Assembly: GCA_964291365.2 (NCBI GenBank) | Contig: OZ219952.1 | Coordinates: 1 to 64,000, forward strand | DNA length: 64,000 nt | Direction: 5' to 3' | Origin: JBDWFY01 sp964291365 | GTDB taxonomy: Bacteria > Pseudomonadota > Alphaproteobacteria > Rhizobiales > Stappiaceae | In this document: positions 23,505 to 35,347 of the stretch, piece by piece | Position numbering within the stretch: the stretch's first letter is position 1 | Layout of the letters: every line of letters begins with the position of its first letter | Program-made: the position numbers and the translations under genes | Notes under the pieces: generated by a model | What the model saw: the letters and a program-made list of their open reading frames with translations, nothing else | What the model was told of the DNA's origin: nothing | Databases searched by the model: none

Positions 23505-23729
23505 AGACTGATTTCTTAATGCTGGACCCAGTCCTTAACACACCTGAGTGCCAGTAATTATAAAGGGAATATCAATGGTCTCAAGGAGACATATTCCGAA
23601 GCGCTAAATGACCTAAGAAGAAGGCTACTTTCGAGCTCTATATTAGTCAAGCCTACGTGAAGCTTCTGACGATTTAGTAGACCGAATCAATCGAGATCGT
23701 CGACGCTATCGATGCTTTTGACCGAACTT
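23505..23729. other. Junction with a remnant of a CTCAG MITE
   Basis: GACCCAGTCCTTAACACACC followed by TGAG (23530-23553) matches the right end of the MITE at 5004-5804, with no left end in place. The remaining 170 bases resemble nothing else in the window and hold no gene. This is the boundary between composite unit 1 and unit 2. Confidence 0.5.
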
Positions 23730-24225
23730 TTGTAGCCACGGCCTAAAAGTATGGGGTATAAGACCGGCAATTGGCAGCGATGTAACCGATAGCTTGGAGG
23801 GTATACTCTCGCATTTGGTGTCAGTAGTGCCGTGTTCGATGCTCTCCTCTGCATGTAGTACCTTTTTTTCTTTCTTTTTCTAAGTAATTTATAGCCACAG
23901 CCTAAAAGTATGGGATATAAGAACGTTTAAAAAACAGCAAATCGCGGCGTTGTGACCGATAGCTTGGAGGGTATACTCTCGCATTTGGTGTCAGTGGTAC
24001 TGTGTTCGATACTCTCCTCTGTATGTAGTATCTTGATTTTGTTGTTTTTTTTGTTTTTTTGTTTTTTTTCTAAGATTTTTTCTAACTAATTTATAGCCAC
24101 GGTACCGTGTTCGATGCTCTCCTCTGTATGTAGTACCTTTTTTTTTCTTTTTCTAAGTAATTTATAGCCACGGCCTAAAAGTATGGGCTATAAGAACGTT
24201 TAAAAAACGGCAATTGGCGGCGTTG
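23730..24225. repeat. T1 satellite, about two monomers
   Basis: Landmarks CCTAAAAGTATGG, GATAGCTTGGAGGGTATAC and GCTCTCCTCTGTATGTAGTA are as in 1-3440. It precedes the CACTG element exactly as in unit 1. Confidence 0.9.
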
Positions 24226-27200
24226 TGACCAATACATTTTGTATTGGTAGTGAGCTTCACTACATAATGTAATGACATCATAACCACACTTGCGCATATT
24301 AATGAGCGAGTGGCAGCTGCACTTAAGTTTGAAAGTGGTGAAGGGTTTGGCCTCTTTCCATGTGAAAGAAGGTACAGAGCTTTCAAGACAATGAAATAAT
24401 TACCAAGCTAAGCTTTCTACTCAGATATGGGGCCCATAGAGTTAGTTTACTTTAGAGTTTACTGACGGCTATGATAGCCTGTAGAAGGGGTTAGTGTAGT
24501 GGTCCAGGTTGCTTGGTAATGTCTTTAAGTATTATGGTATGGATTAGCAGCCTGTTTGCCAAGATTTCAAGCTTCCAGTGCCCAACGCAATAACAACAGT
24601 ACTCATTCAGAGTCTGTTTAAAGTTTACCGTTTGTTACTATTTGTTTTACACAAAGATATCACTGCTGTACAGATATTGCCATGCAGCTGGGTTCTGTCA
24701 GTTTACAAGCCACAACTTACAGATTGAGAACTTCAAATACAAGGCCCTAAGGTGAGAATATCATTGTTATCATCTATCTATATATATATATATGCCTGGT
24801 GTGAGATTAGCTATGCCTACTGTTAAAAATAGTGGAGAAGTTCTGATACTATTAAAACTTGGTACCAATACAACATAAACTCCATTGTGCCACAACTATC
24901 TGTGATATCGAATACTAGTCACAAGTGTATTCTAATTGGAATAGTTAAGCATACACCCCTTATCACTGTCTCATGTGATCCCTATTTACACATGTAACTG
25001 TCTCTCTCCATCTTACTCCTCCCAACACACACAATTTTATGATTTGTGTCACCATATTTGTTCCTGCAGTTAAGCTGCCATGTTTTGGAGCTAGAACAGC
25101 TATTTAGAGTATGCTGGTAGGTCTCTCCCTCTCACTCTCTCTCTTTATATCTTGATTTGTCTCTCTTAATTCCTTTTTCTCCTTTTTCACCTATTGACCA
25201 TTTGTACTCTTGATTTTCCCTCTTCTTTCACCTCCTCGTTCCCTCTCTCTCCCTCTCCCTGTATAACATTCAGTCTTATCCTCCCTTTTCCTCTTCCCCT
25301 GCACACACAATTTCACATGTCTCTGCAGTTAAATAGCCAAGATTCAAGCTTGAACTGCAGCTCAGCTGACAAACTTAACATTTTAAGCTGGTAGAGCTAT
25401 TGACAGATGGCATATTGCTGGTAAGTCTCTCTCTCTTCTATCTCTTTCTCCAGATCATCTATACACACTTTCATTCTCTCTTCTTATCTTCCCTTGCTCA
25501 TTCTCTGTCTTTCACTCCTTCGCTCTCTGTCCCCCCCTCTCTATTCAACTTTACTCTCCCCTTCCACACACAATTCATTTTTATGATTTGTATCCCCACG
25601 TTTGTCTCTGCAGTTAAGCTGTTAGTTGGTACATACAGCTGTTGAGACTAAGAGGTATTGTGCTGGTACGTCACACTCTATTTAAGATTAAATTTCCTCT
25701 GTTCCACCCTCTCTCTTTATCCCTAAATTACTCTCTCCACCCTCTGTGTATTTTCATTCTTATTTCTCACTTCTTTTCTCTCCCTTACTCTTTTCCTCTA
25801 GTATCTCTCTCCATTACTGTATAGTGGGAAATTTTTGATGGTGCAAAATTTCACGGAGTTGCTTCCCAGCCCTTCAGAAGAAAATTTCTAATTTCATGCG
25901 GTGCTCAGCAAGACCACACCAACCAATAGTATATAATAAGTTCTAGCTGAAAAATTTTTATGGTTCTTATTTCACACTGGCTGAGCTATCCACGAGAATC
26001 GCAGTTTTGCACCATACAAAAATTTTCTGCTATATGGTATCTATTTAATCTTACTCTCCCCTTCTAATTTTTTTCTTTCTCCATGCATGCACTCTAATCC
26101 TTGCAGTTCGGCCACCAATTTCAAGCAGGTGCTACTTTTGGGAGTGTGCTGGTAGGTCTCTAATTCTCAAATTTCTGTACTACCTATCTTTCAAATTTCT
26201 CCCCGTCCTACTTTGTTTCTTTCCTTCCTTCTGTGTACTCCTGATTCCTCCCTTTTTCTCTCTTTCCTTCCATCACTCTCATCATCCCTACCCTTTCTTA
26301 TGATGTTATTAACATTAATTTTACTCTCACTTTCTTGTTCCCCTCTGAATATAAAAAACCTTTATGATCGATTTTGAGCATCCATTCGTTCTTGCAGCTT
26401 GGTTGACAAGTTATCAAGGTGCTACAGCTGTTGAGAGCATATTATATGCTGGTAAGTTTCTTTCTCTTTCTCTTGTCCTTTTCAGTTTATTCTTCTCGCT
26501 CTCATCTCTCTTTCCCTCCCTCATGTTTGCTTCCACCCTCTCTCTTACATTTTGCCCATCTCCACCCCCTGCTTGTATCCTCTTTGCTTGATTCTTTTCC
26601 ATTATTCCTTCTTCCACCCCACTCTCTCTCTCTCTTATTGCTCTTCCTAGGCCCTCTCTCTCTACCCTCTCTCTCCCCACTCTCTCTTACTTTTTGTTTA
26701 TCTCCACACCTTGCATGTGTCCTCTTTGCTTAATTCTTCTCTACATTATCCCTCCCCCCACTCTGTCTTTCTCAGATTGCTCTCCCTAGGCCCTCTGTCT
26801 CTACCCTCTCCCACTTTGAAGTCATACTCTCCTCACCTTAGCTAACAATTTTATGATCTGCTTCCACACTTTCATTCATGCTGCTCTGCTGACAAGGTTT
26901 CAAGCTAATAATGGTTGAGAACAATGCTGATAATGTGTTACTGAACATTGCTTTAGGCTTTCTTGATATATACAATCTAGCTACCAACTATATAGCTCTT
27001 TCTGCTTTGTTTTTGTCTTTCTTGGCCTAGTATTTTGTATGTATAATTCAATGTTGAGTTCAATAAAATCGGTTGTAGTGAAAATCATATTATTTCAATG
27101 TGAACCTCACAACAGTTGGTAGTGAACGTCACCTAATTTTTATGTACTGAACGGTTGTGTAGTGACCATCACTACATTAAAAGTGGTGAGAACTGTGGTG

Positions 27201-27254
27201 AACATTTCACTACATATTTGTAGTGACGGTCACTAATCATTTTTTACAGTGTAG
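24226..27254 (+). mobile_element. CACTG-ended non-autonomous element, copy B
   Basis: Colinear with copy C from CAATACATTTTGTATTGGTAG to the right terminus GTAGTGACGGTCACTAATC and TTTTTTACAGTG. The left terminal ~125 bp are missing and it abuts T1 sequence at the same internal point as copy A, so A and B share a derived left junction. It contains a (TA)n tract near 24778 and the same exon-like cassettes; donor-like GCTGGTAAGT or GCTGGTAGGTC follow the segments near 25110, 25420, 26150 and 26450. No coding gene. Confidence 0.85.
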
Positions 27255-27750
27255 GAAATAATATGTAGGTCATGGACTGTACCAACATAGATTCCAATTC
27301 GAGTCATGCACTGTCCAAGCTATGAGCCACTCAAGTGAGCAATGAGTTATAATATTAATTTGTAGTTCAGTGAATTTTTAAAGGATTTCCCAAGGTGCCT
27401 ATTGAGTGGATTACAAATGGGTGTTATTAACACCGTTTTCAACGTATTATGGGTTGCCTGTCTGTTCTGAGAGTCACTACCTTCACTACCACAACATTAA
27501 CCAACCTGAAGCTCTTCCAATGGGGATGTCCATGATAGCAGCTGTCCTTAACGCTTGGTTAGATTCTTAGACGAATTAAATGTGCCAAGAGATTTCTGAG
27601 GTTCTGCACTGGAACTAAAAACTCGTTGTTTCACCGCAACTAGGCATGAACAAACAACAGGATAGTCAATAAGCTCATATGGCATAATACACTGATCCAG
27701 TAATTGGATACTTCCACATTTAGTATTGTGGATGTCCCATAATACAAACT
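27255..27750. repeat. Spacer A, copy 2
   Basis: Homologue of 6605-7100 and 52062-52550. No gene. Confidence 0.8.
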
Positions 27751-28002
27751 GACGCAAGGCGCATGCGCAGTTCGGTAGGGGTTGTCGATGGACCTAAAAG
27801 AACGCTGTACAGATATTTTTCGATTCGTTGTCCATTGACAATCCCTTCCAAACACAGCGCATGCACCTTAGACTAGAAACCTTTAGCCCAGGGACCTGGA
27901 AAACTTATCAGGATGTTGGCGGACTATAATAGCAGTGGTGGGATAGGCTATGGTCACTTCCTAGATTTTGAATGCTATGTTGGAGCTTCAAAACGATCTC
28001 GT
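27751..28002. repeat. satA satellite, segment 3 left part
   Basis: Matches 7090-7350 (GCGCATGCGCAGTTCGGTAG, TTGGAGCTTCAAAACGATCT) and breaks at GATCTCGT, where an element is inserted; it resumes at 29955. Confidence 0.85.
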
Positions 28003-28386
28003 CATATCAGGAAATGTGTACAGCGTTGTGGACATCCATTATCAAGGTGCTAATTAACGCTTTCAGCTGCTAATATGTACAAGAATGTCTATGAAATTGT
28101 ATGATTCAACAATATTATTGACAATGAGAGAGAATGAGAGTCCTAGCTATATGTAATTATTTAAATCTGACTTAGTACTATCTCCTCTAAACTAAATAGG
28201 AGTTCTGGTTAAGAAAAACTTGAAATTTGTAAGTTCCGTCGTCATTTCTTACTACCTCATACTCACTGAGAAGCCTGCCTCTGGTATTATAGGTGGAAGG
28301 AAACTGTGCCCAAGATTGCATAGAAATAATCTCCATTGATATTGAGCACTCTCATGCGCCACTGATTTCCTAGCAACTCATCCAGA

Positions 28387-28644
28387 TCATTGTAGTGGCT
28401 TATGCTGTACATTCAGGGACTGCTCCACAAGCATCCATTCTTTACGTCCAACGCATAACTGCTCCTCCTTCTTACTTCCTATTGATTTTAGCCATCGCTG
28501 GACAACAGAACGACTAGGATTAGTACCATCATCTCGAGTTAAGTCAGAGAAACATGCTGAAGTAAATAAATTATAAAAGGTCGCACATATACATTCATAT
28601 TGCAACTCAAGAATGTTAATGTAATCTTGGCAAATACAGTACAT
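28387..28644 (-). other. Unassigned open frame in the CATATCAGG element
   Basis: The open frame (84 codons) contains SDLTRDDGTNPSRSVVQRWL and KKEEQLCVGRKEWMLVEQSL, a composition more protein-like than the surrounding repeats. TTTATTTACTTCAG upstream of ACATGTTTCTC could be a splice acceptor, so it might be a captured exon. The family is not recognised and chance cannot be excluded. Confidence 0.3.
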
Positions 28645-28740
28645 AGGTAATCATAGCTTTCCTAGGTACTACTAACTTATACTGTCATTTCTTAGTTTCA
28701 TGATAACTGATCACTTACTTCGTTAGGCCAGGTAAGCCAT

Positions 28741-29418
28741 ATATGTGACCGGATTTGAGAAAACCCTCCTTGTGGGATTTTTTTTTGTGAAAATTGAGTT
28801 TGATGCGTCTTTGATAAGCTCTACCATAGAGCTAACCCACCTGTAAATTTTAGACTGATCGCGCGCTCCGCTTTGGAGATAGCCCACTTTGTTTGCGATC
28901 GCGCTACAACCATAGAAAACGAGAAATTACGGTCTAAAGGCGTTGCTATGTACGCGTGTAGCGTTTCCGTATACTACGCGTCAACCGGAAATCAATTGAT
29001 TCAACTTGGGCGGGACCGTCCGAAAAGAGCGCAAAGGTCGAGCTAGTCTCGAACTTCGTCGTCGATAACGATGGCCGCTTCTTCTTCGATGCCTAAGAAG
29101 CTTAAAAGGTGAGTCAACGTTCAGTAGTTCGATGAATCTAGCTGTATCTAGATAATTATCGCCCTTAGCAACGGACTCCGTAAACGGCAGCTGCATAGAC
29201 TAGGTAGATCGAGGAGCCTGTGAATAAAGGCTTATTTCGCCTTGGTAACTTACGACTAGGCTCCGTAGGCGACGGTAACAGTTACAAGAAAGGTTCTTTG
29301 ACATGGATGTGGCAAAATCTGAACTTTGACTGTTTTTGACCAGAGCTACTAAAAACGCGCAATGCGCGAATAGTGCGCGGATCCCATACGGAGGGTTTTC
29401 TCAAATCCGGTCACATAT
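28741..29418 (+). mobile_element. M1 element, copy 2
   Basis: Ends ATATGTGACCGGATTTGAG and CTCAAATCCGGTCACATAT are inverted. Near-identical but inverted relative to 62678-63351. It holds ATG at 29071 opening MAASSSMPKKLKR, with the frame running into a strong donor AG|GTGAGT at 29108/29109; PKKLKR resembles a basic nuclear-localisation signal. No downstream acceptor or transposase lies inside, so it looks like a deletion derivative that kept a promoter and first exon. Confidence 0.85.
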
Positions 29419-29671
29419 TGAGTCGAGTACGCCTGGGTACCATTCCCTGGATCAGCAACACAAAGAGGATGTAGAAAACAATGAGGGGGACGATGATAGT
29501 CGTGAAAAGGACTGGTTGAGAGCAAAGATGCAAGCGCATTTACACACCTTAGAACGGCCGAGTGCAGAAACTACCAGGACGCATAAAACTAAGTGCAAGT
29601 GGTTGTTGACAGGATTGGCACAACGCTGGGTTACAAAATTACACCGTATATGCACAATTAGATATAAATGA
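29419..29671 (+). other. Unassigned open frame right of M1 copy 2
   Basis: An open frame (SSTPGYHSLDQQHKEDVENN, EGDDDSREKDWLRAKMQAHL, THKTKCKWLLTGLAQRWVTK) runs from the M1 edge to a TGA at 29669-29671. The acidic then basic composition looks protein-like. It may be a captured exon of the host or of the parent transposon. Not recognised. Confidence 0.3.
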
Positions 29672-29940
29672 GGGTATGTAAAAAAAAAAAAATTGACCTT
29701 TAACCCTCAAAGACGATAGTACATTACTACCGTAAATATGTGGCCGGTGCTATGTTTACTTGTAGGAGGTGATTTTGAGTGCAATATGCAGCTTGAATAG
29801 CAGGTAAATGCATGCAAACTTACAAAATTGAAAGAATGCATGCTTTTCTTTTTATATCAAGTTAAATATAAAATTCTATACTAAGTAGTGGGGTGAGTGA
29901 AAAAACGTGAATGGGTGTTGAAAACGTCTTCATGTCTGTC
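29672..29940. other. Non-coding right part of the CATATCAGG element
   Basis: AT-rich sequence with no gene or repeat recognised; it ends at the right TIR. Confidence 0.5.
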
Positions 29941-29954
29941 CATTTCCTGATATG

Positions 29955-30557
29955 TACAGCCAAAACGTAGCGATCGCTTTGAACGCTAAATAGGCTAATG
30001 ACCCCCCCCCCCCCCCAAAAAAAGGTCTTATATTGAGCAACTGACCTCAACTCTCCAAGATACAGCCATATTTCACGATGATGGAATGCCAAAGCGAGCG
30101 AGACTGGTTCTAAGAGCGCAAAACGCATGCAGATTTCGGTAGATGTCGCGGCAGTCGTTTTCCGGTTAGTTGTACATCGACGATCTCTACCGAACAGCCC
30201 AAGCGCCTTAGACTAGGGACCTTTAGCGCAGAGCCTTGGGGTATTAATCAGAGAGTCGGATGGCTATATTACCAGTTGTGGGAAAGGCTATGGCCACTCC
30301 CTAGATTTTGAATACTAGGTTAGAGCTTCAAAACTATCTCATTATAGCCGAAACATGGAGATCGAATTTATTTTGATGACAAAGAGAGGCCTAATGGTCG
30401 AAAGCAAAAGTGTGAACAAAAATTGAGATAAAGTGGTGGCAGATGATGGTGTTAAAGAAGCGCTCACACAGGAAAACGTAGCCGCGTGAACTGTGCACGT
30501 ATACAGGGAGAACGAGGTCCGCGTTCGCCGTATAGACGAGCTTGGAACGGAATCTCC
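29955..30557. repeat. satA satellite, segment 3 right part
   Basis: Resumes at ACAGCCAAAACGTAGCGATC with a poly-C run at 30002-30016. It shares GAGATCGAATTTATTTTGATG and GATAAAGTGGTGGCAGATGA with 7760-7850 and 56130-56230. From about 30460 to 30557 the sequence differs and is unassigned. Confidence 0.85.
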
Positions 30558-30756
30558 GATGTCCAGGATAACGAGTACCGTTGTCGTCCGTATTGGGATC
30601 ACTTTTTACAGACTATTTCACTGAGTCCGCTATCAGATCCGTGCTGAGTCCGTCTAGATACTCCGTTTTATTCAGTATTGTCCGTCGTGTGACTCCGTCT
30701 CAATGATCCGTCTGTCCGATCGGACCGCATGAACCGCATGGACCGCCTCCGTCTAC
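30558..30756. repeat. Spacer B, copy 2, left part
   Basis: Homologous to 13935-14130 (ATAACGAGTACCGTTGTCG, GATCCGTCTGTCCGATCGG). It is split by the MULE; the rest is at 35460-35880. Confidence 0.8.
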
Positions 30757-30766
30757 TTACACGTAT
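30757..30766. repeat. MULE target-site duplication, left
   Basis: TTACACGTAT, repeated exactly at 35450-35459. A 10-bp duplication is in the usual MULE range of 8-11 bp. Confidence 0.95.
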
Positions 30767-30953
30767 GGGATCGGCTATGTTCACCGCGATCCATGCCAAT
30801 GACGTAATCATGACTTGACAACATTAACCGCGTACACGTACGTACGTACGTACCGCAAGCGAACTTTGTACCATAATAAATACAGCATAATACATGTACA
30901 TAATAAAGATTTGGACTCCTGGTGACGATTGTCCACGATGAAGCTAAAGGAAG

Positions 30954-33900
30954 CTAGTCGGCAGAGTCAGAGGAGCTTGTAAGTTCCTGAGTGAGGTCGA
31001 TGTGTGAGAGTGTGGTTTGTCTGGGAGGTGGGTAAGGGCTAGGCTCTCCATTGAACATTGTGACAACATCGTAGTGGCAACTGTTGATGTGGCATAGCTC
31101 TAGGTGGATCATGAAGGGATGCAGCAATATTCTGTACTCAACTGGGAGCAACTTGAGTGCGTGTGGTGGGATGGGATCAAATCTTTCCCAATAATACTCA
31201 CCATTTCCACTTTTTTGAGTGTATATGTACACCGTTCGCTGAATGCAAGATGCTGCTGCATGTGCTTCCATTTGAGTGGCAAATACTGTTTCATGCTTCA
31301 TACACTGGATGTGCTCCATAACCTTGGATGATGTGCAGTATTTTTTGAAGCAATCTGCATTTAGCTCACTGAATAGAGCAATACTAGCCCGAACTGAAGC
31401 ATGACGGTCCTCTGTACCATACATGATGTACGACAGAGCACGAAAGAAGCAGTTTCCATCCCCTAGAATTGGGTGTAGTTTTCGCCCAAGTGTTGCTAAC
31501 GTCCTGCTAATGTGAATGGGAGATCCAACCTTCAATTTGTCATTGTTTGTCTCCTTTACTTGTGTATTAGCTGTAGTTGCAATTTTCCTTGCATGAGGTG
31601 TGTCTAGTTTGACTTTAGGAGCACCTGTACAATAGGAAAGTTAGATCTAACAAAATAAGTAAGAAGATCGAAACAGAAATTACCATTTAGGTCCATTCTT
31701 ATGCATTTCCTTTTTACACAACATTGTTTCAGTGTTCCCCTTCCTCCAAATTTAGGCTTATCTTTACAAAACCTGCACACCCCACAATCGCTACTAGTAC
31801 AGCCTTTGCAGTCTCCACAACGAGTCCTTTTCTTTCCTACAGTAGTCAAGTGTGTATCGTATAGGACATTGTATATGTGTGTATACTCATCTAATGTGCA
31901 TCAAGAGTACTGCCGATGTACTCTTCAATGTACATATGTGTACATGTAGATAGGATGGTCATTTTCCTTACCAGCAAAATGATGGGGTGCTTTTGGAGGT
32001 TGTATGGTCTTGGTGGCAACAGGCTGAGCCTGCTTTGACCTAAAGAAGGTGGCAATTATGATCACATGATAGTTAGAAGCTTGGCTATTACAGATGGGGT
32101 GTTAACATTCATATACATGTATGTATCTAACTGTACTAGAGCACCATGTATACATGTACTACATTATTTGGAAACTCACAATGAATTTTGTTTGACTATC
32201 TTGGCTTTTTTTACCAACTTCTGTGCAGCCTATTATCGGATACACAATAATGTCACATACAATAATTATCATGTAAGTGTTTCCAATTAGAGCTCAGCCT
32301 TCCCCTTTCTGGCCCTTGAGAACACCTATTATATTTCTGTGTATATGGCCTCGCCCCTTGTACTTCTAGCATTAGTACCATGGTACTCATTATGTACATG
32401 TACATGTATTAGGAACTTGGCAAGTACGTATGTATCCTTACATATCTTAATTGTTGTGCTCGCTTCCCCACTCGGTTACGATATTTAGAGTCAACACGGA
32501 TCCTTCCACGCTTTTTGTAAAGTGGTAATGATAGAAGTCTTTGTCCACTGCTAGCTGCTTTGATTTTTTCCTTTTTCTTCACCCGTTTTGTGATTAAAGG
32601 TCTAATAACCAATCCCTGTTCTGTTGGTAATGCATGCCTAAAATCTGATAGGATTTGATCAAGCTTTTGATTTAGTTCAATTAGCTGCTGGGGGCTATTA
32701 CAAGTGTAGGTTAAACTTTCGATTGCTTTCAAAGAAATTCTTGCTCTTTGAGCTACAGTGTCAGTACTTTCTCCTATGGTTAAAACAAGTATATGTACAT
32801 GTAGGTTACAATATTATGTAGTTCCCATAATAAGTTTTTAGTACCTTGCGTTTAGGAGCAGCATCTCCCATTTCTTGAACATTATTCTCACTCTGCAAGG
32901 TGTCACACTGGATGTCATCCTGGTTAAAATATTGTTCTAGTGCTTGGGTGTCAAGACTAAGCCTCGGACTACTTAGATATGCCTGAGGTAGAGCATTCCA
33001 GTCCCATGTGGGAGAATGATGGTGAAAAATAGCAAAAAAATGCTTACATGGGTAATGATATTCAGTCCAATCAGGACAAGAGCATGAAGGAATTGTAAAT
33101 TTGACAGTGTAGGAATATCCTTTGGCATTAGCTACTTCAAAAATACCAGTTTTGCTGTCTACCACAGTGATATCATTACTAGTGTAACGAGCACTAGAAG
33201 CTTTTCGATCAAGGCAGTGTAAAATCACTTCTCGTGGTCTGTTCTGTAAGTATAAAGGGATGTAGTCATTGTACTTGCGATTGAGATGGCTTTGCTCAAA
33301 ATTAGCAAATAAATACTTTTGTCGAAGAGCAGGTAGAAATGTTTCGACAAGGAGGGACACAATTAAAGAAAGGTTCATGCTACGCTTGCTCCTAGGCATG
33401 TAGGAATACTTTAGGGCCTTGTTAAGTGCTTCTGTTCCATTATTGGTGTTGATACACTCATGAAAACGGTTATCTCTGAATGCTCTGGCCCATCTCTGAA
33501 ATAACAAGTGTGTGTGCATAATAATAATTAATGTGGTGCACATACCCTTGTGTACATGATAAGGCAACCACATGTGGTCAACACACAAACATGCACAACT
33601 TTATGCTAATGCTATACCTGTGGAATAGACAGCCATGTACTTGAGAGCCATTCTTGCACATTTGTGTTTTCCTTCCACACATTACTTGCCTTAAGATTAG
33701 CTAATGCCTGCTGATAATAGTGGTCTTGTTGTTTGCCTTCATGTGCAGGAGGAGGTGGAGCATTTGCACAAGTACGAAGGAGATCAAGTAGACTTTCACC
33801 TTCATCCTTGGTAAGTCCATGTTTATGGTCTTTGATCCATCGTTCCCAGCTTTGTTCGCGATGAAAATCGCACAGATAAACATGTGAGCCTGGAAAAGCT

Positions 33901-35347
33901 GACTCAATGGCCAATATTTCTGCTTCACTATAGTCTGACATAAAATACCTCGGAGACCAATTGGGATTCCATGATTTTAAGATATTCAGTGCCTCTTCAA
34001 TCTGTTCATTGGTCTCTGTCTGTATAATAAATTCAGCAGCAACAATATACCCCACATTTGTTCGTACAGTGATAAAAAATAGAGCAAGGTCGTACAAAGT
34101 AGTTTTATAGGTGGCGTCAATTAAAGTCATCGTACTTCCATATTTGGATAGCATCTCCCTTTGCCAATTGGTTTGGTGTACCCACATTAGAGTTTGTTCA
34201 AATTCCCTCACTTGGCTTGTTTGAGTGTCATCATCATCCTGGGTATGCTCAGCTTGTGCTTCTGGAACAGAAATGTAGGGACGAAAATGGTGATGAGATT
34301 CAGGGTAAGACTTTTCCCACTCACTGATTTTTTTAGCTAGATTATGTTGATCAAATTTGGACAGTTCAAAAGCACGTTTTGCTTTGTAGATATGGTTTTT
34401 CAAGTCTCGATTTGCTGGAAAATAGGCTCGATCATCTGGATCTGGTGGATTTTCAGTACAGAGAACTGTCCTTACGTAGTGGTTGAGTGCCTTCCGTACT
34501 TCCTGTGGGTTAGTCATTCCCTCCTGCACTAATTCCATTATTCGCTGGGATATCTGTGGGTTTACTCTCTGTGCCATTAGATGGGGTCCCCTAGTTGGGT
34601 GGGTCTTGTGGTGAGCTTCTTCCATGGGTAAAGATATGTGGTACTTGATTTCAGTTTTGACAGTTTGAGGAGTGAGTGTCAGATCCCTTCGAAGTTGTTT
34701 TAGGCTCTCCTGTTTCCTTTCCCTTTCAATTTTCTTGTTAAGTGATTCATTCTTTGGAATGCCATAGTCAGGATACAGTACATATTGCCGACATACTATA
34801 TGGGCATTGCATCCTATCTTTCTTGTACCCTGCAGTCGAGTGCGCTTACCCATTGGTTTTCGTTGCTTGTAATACTCAGAACCATGCTGACAATCTAATA
34901 CTCGTTTTTCTCCAACACAGAATGGAACATTGTCAAATTCTACTTTCAAGCTTCCAATAGTGTACTGCCAAAATAAGGAAGTTTTACACTCTCCAGATGA
35001 TGCAGGTGGAGACTCAGAGGTGTTCGATGTAGTGTTGGGACAGATCTAGAATTTATATTTTTATTTTGATGTTATTGACAATTGTACAATCTCATTGTTT
35101 AGTGTATTCTTACATTCTCATTGTTTGTCAATTTCTCTGTTTGAGTTGCTACTGATACCCGACTTGATCTCCTTGTTCCAAAGGTGCTCACTGTGGATCG
35201 TCGGTGAAGTTCAAGCACACTATCCAGTCTGCTACCATCAATGATCCCCTCATAGTAGAGACCTTTCCGTTCAAGCCCTTTCTGCCACTCTACCATGGTG
35301 CATACTAGACGTTCACCAAATCCACGTGGATCTGGACGCTTCACCAT
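30954..35347 (-). CDS. MULE transposase fused to SWIM, CXXC and OTU domains (7 exons)
   Basis: Deduced exons (minus strand): 35347-35114, 35045-33618, 33495-32892, 32773-32442, 32032-31972, 31836-31684 and 31624-30954; together 3483 bases, about 1160 aa, all phases consistent. An N-terminal region (CQHGSEYYKQRKPMGKRTR, GCNAHIVCRQYVLYPDYG) resembles the zinc-coordinating N-termini of MULE proteins. The MULE DDE core shows LIDATYKTT (D about 388), YFMSDYSEAE (D about 449), YLCDFHREQSWERW (CxxH) and NNGTEALN (probable catalytic E about 576). The SWIM finger is CSCPDWTEYHYPCKHFFAI (about 692-710). The CXXC zinc finger is RCGDCKGCTSSDCGVCRFC then KFGGRGTLKQCCVKRKC (about 892-930), the type that binds unmethylated CpG. 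The OTU cysteine-protease domain has GDGNCFFRALS (Cys about 995) and SCHYDVV (His about 1120). The acceptor of exon 5 (AAG|CAGGCT) and the donor of exon 3 (CAGA|GTGAGA) were chosen for frame and are the least certain joins. No stop or frameshift was found. Confidence 0.88.

Larger units (their letters stand above)
28003..29954. mobile_element. About 1.95-kb element with 14-bp TIRs (CATATCAGGAAATG)
   Basis: CATATCAGGAAATG at 28003 and its exact complement CATTTCCTGATATG at 29941-29954 bound an insertion absent from the homologous site at 7351, where GATCTCGTACAGCC is continuous. Comparison implies a 2-3-bp duplication (GT or GTA). Inside are a nested M1 element (28741-29418) and two short unassigned open frames. 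No transposase was recognised, so the superfamily is undetermined. Confidence 0.75.

Noticed and set aside
28981..29196. 71-aa ORF (MQLPFTESVAKGDNYLDTAR) identical at 62899-63114
   Set aside because: Identity is explained by two near-identical M1 copies; it is antisense to the better-supported MAASSSMPKKLKR exon.
32806..32880. Extension of the SWIM-containing exon past 32892 (ENNVQEMGDAAPKRKVLK and a stop)
   Set aside because: Using the GTGAGA donor after CAGA keeps the frame into the next exon, whereas reading on ends in a stop and the AAG|GTACTA donor gives the wrong phase. RNA would settle it.
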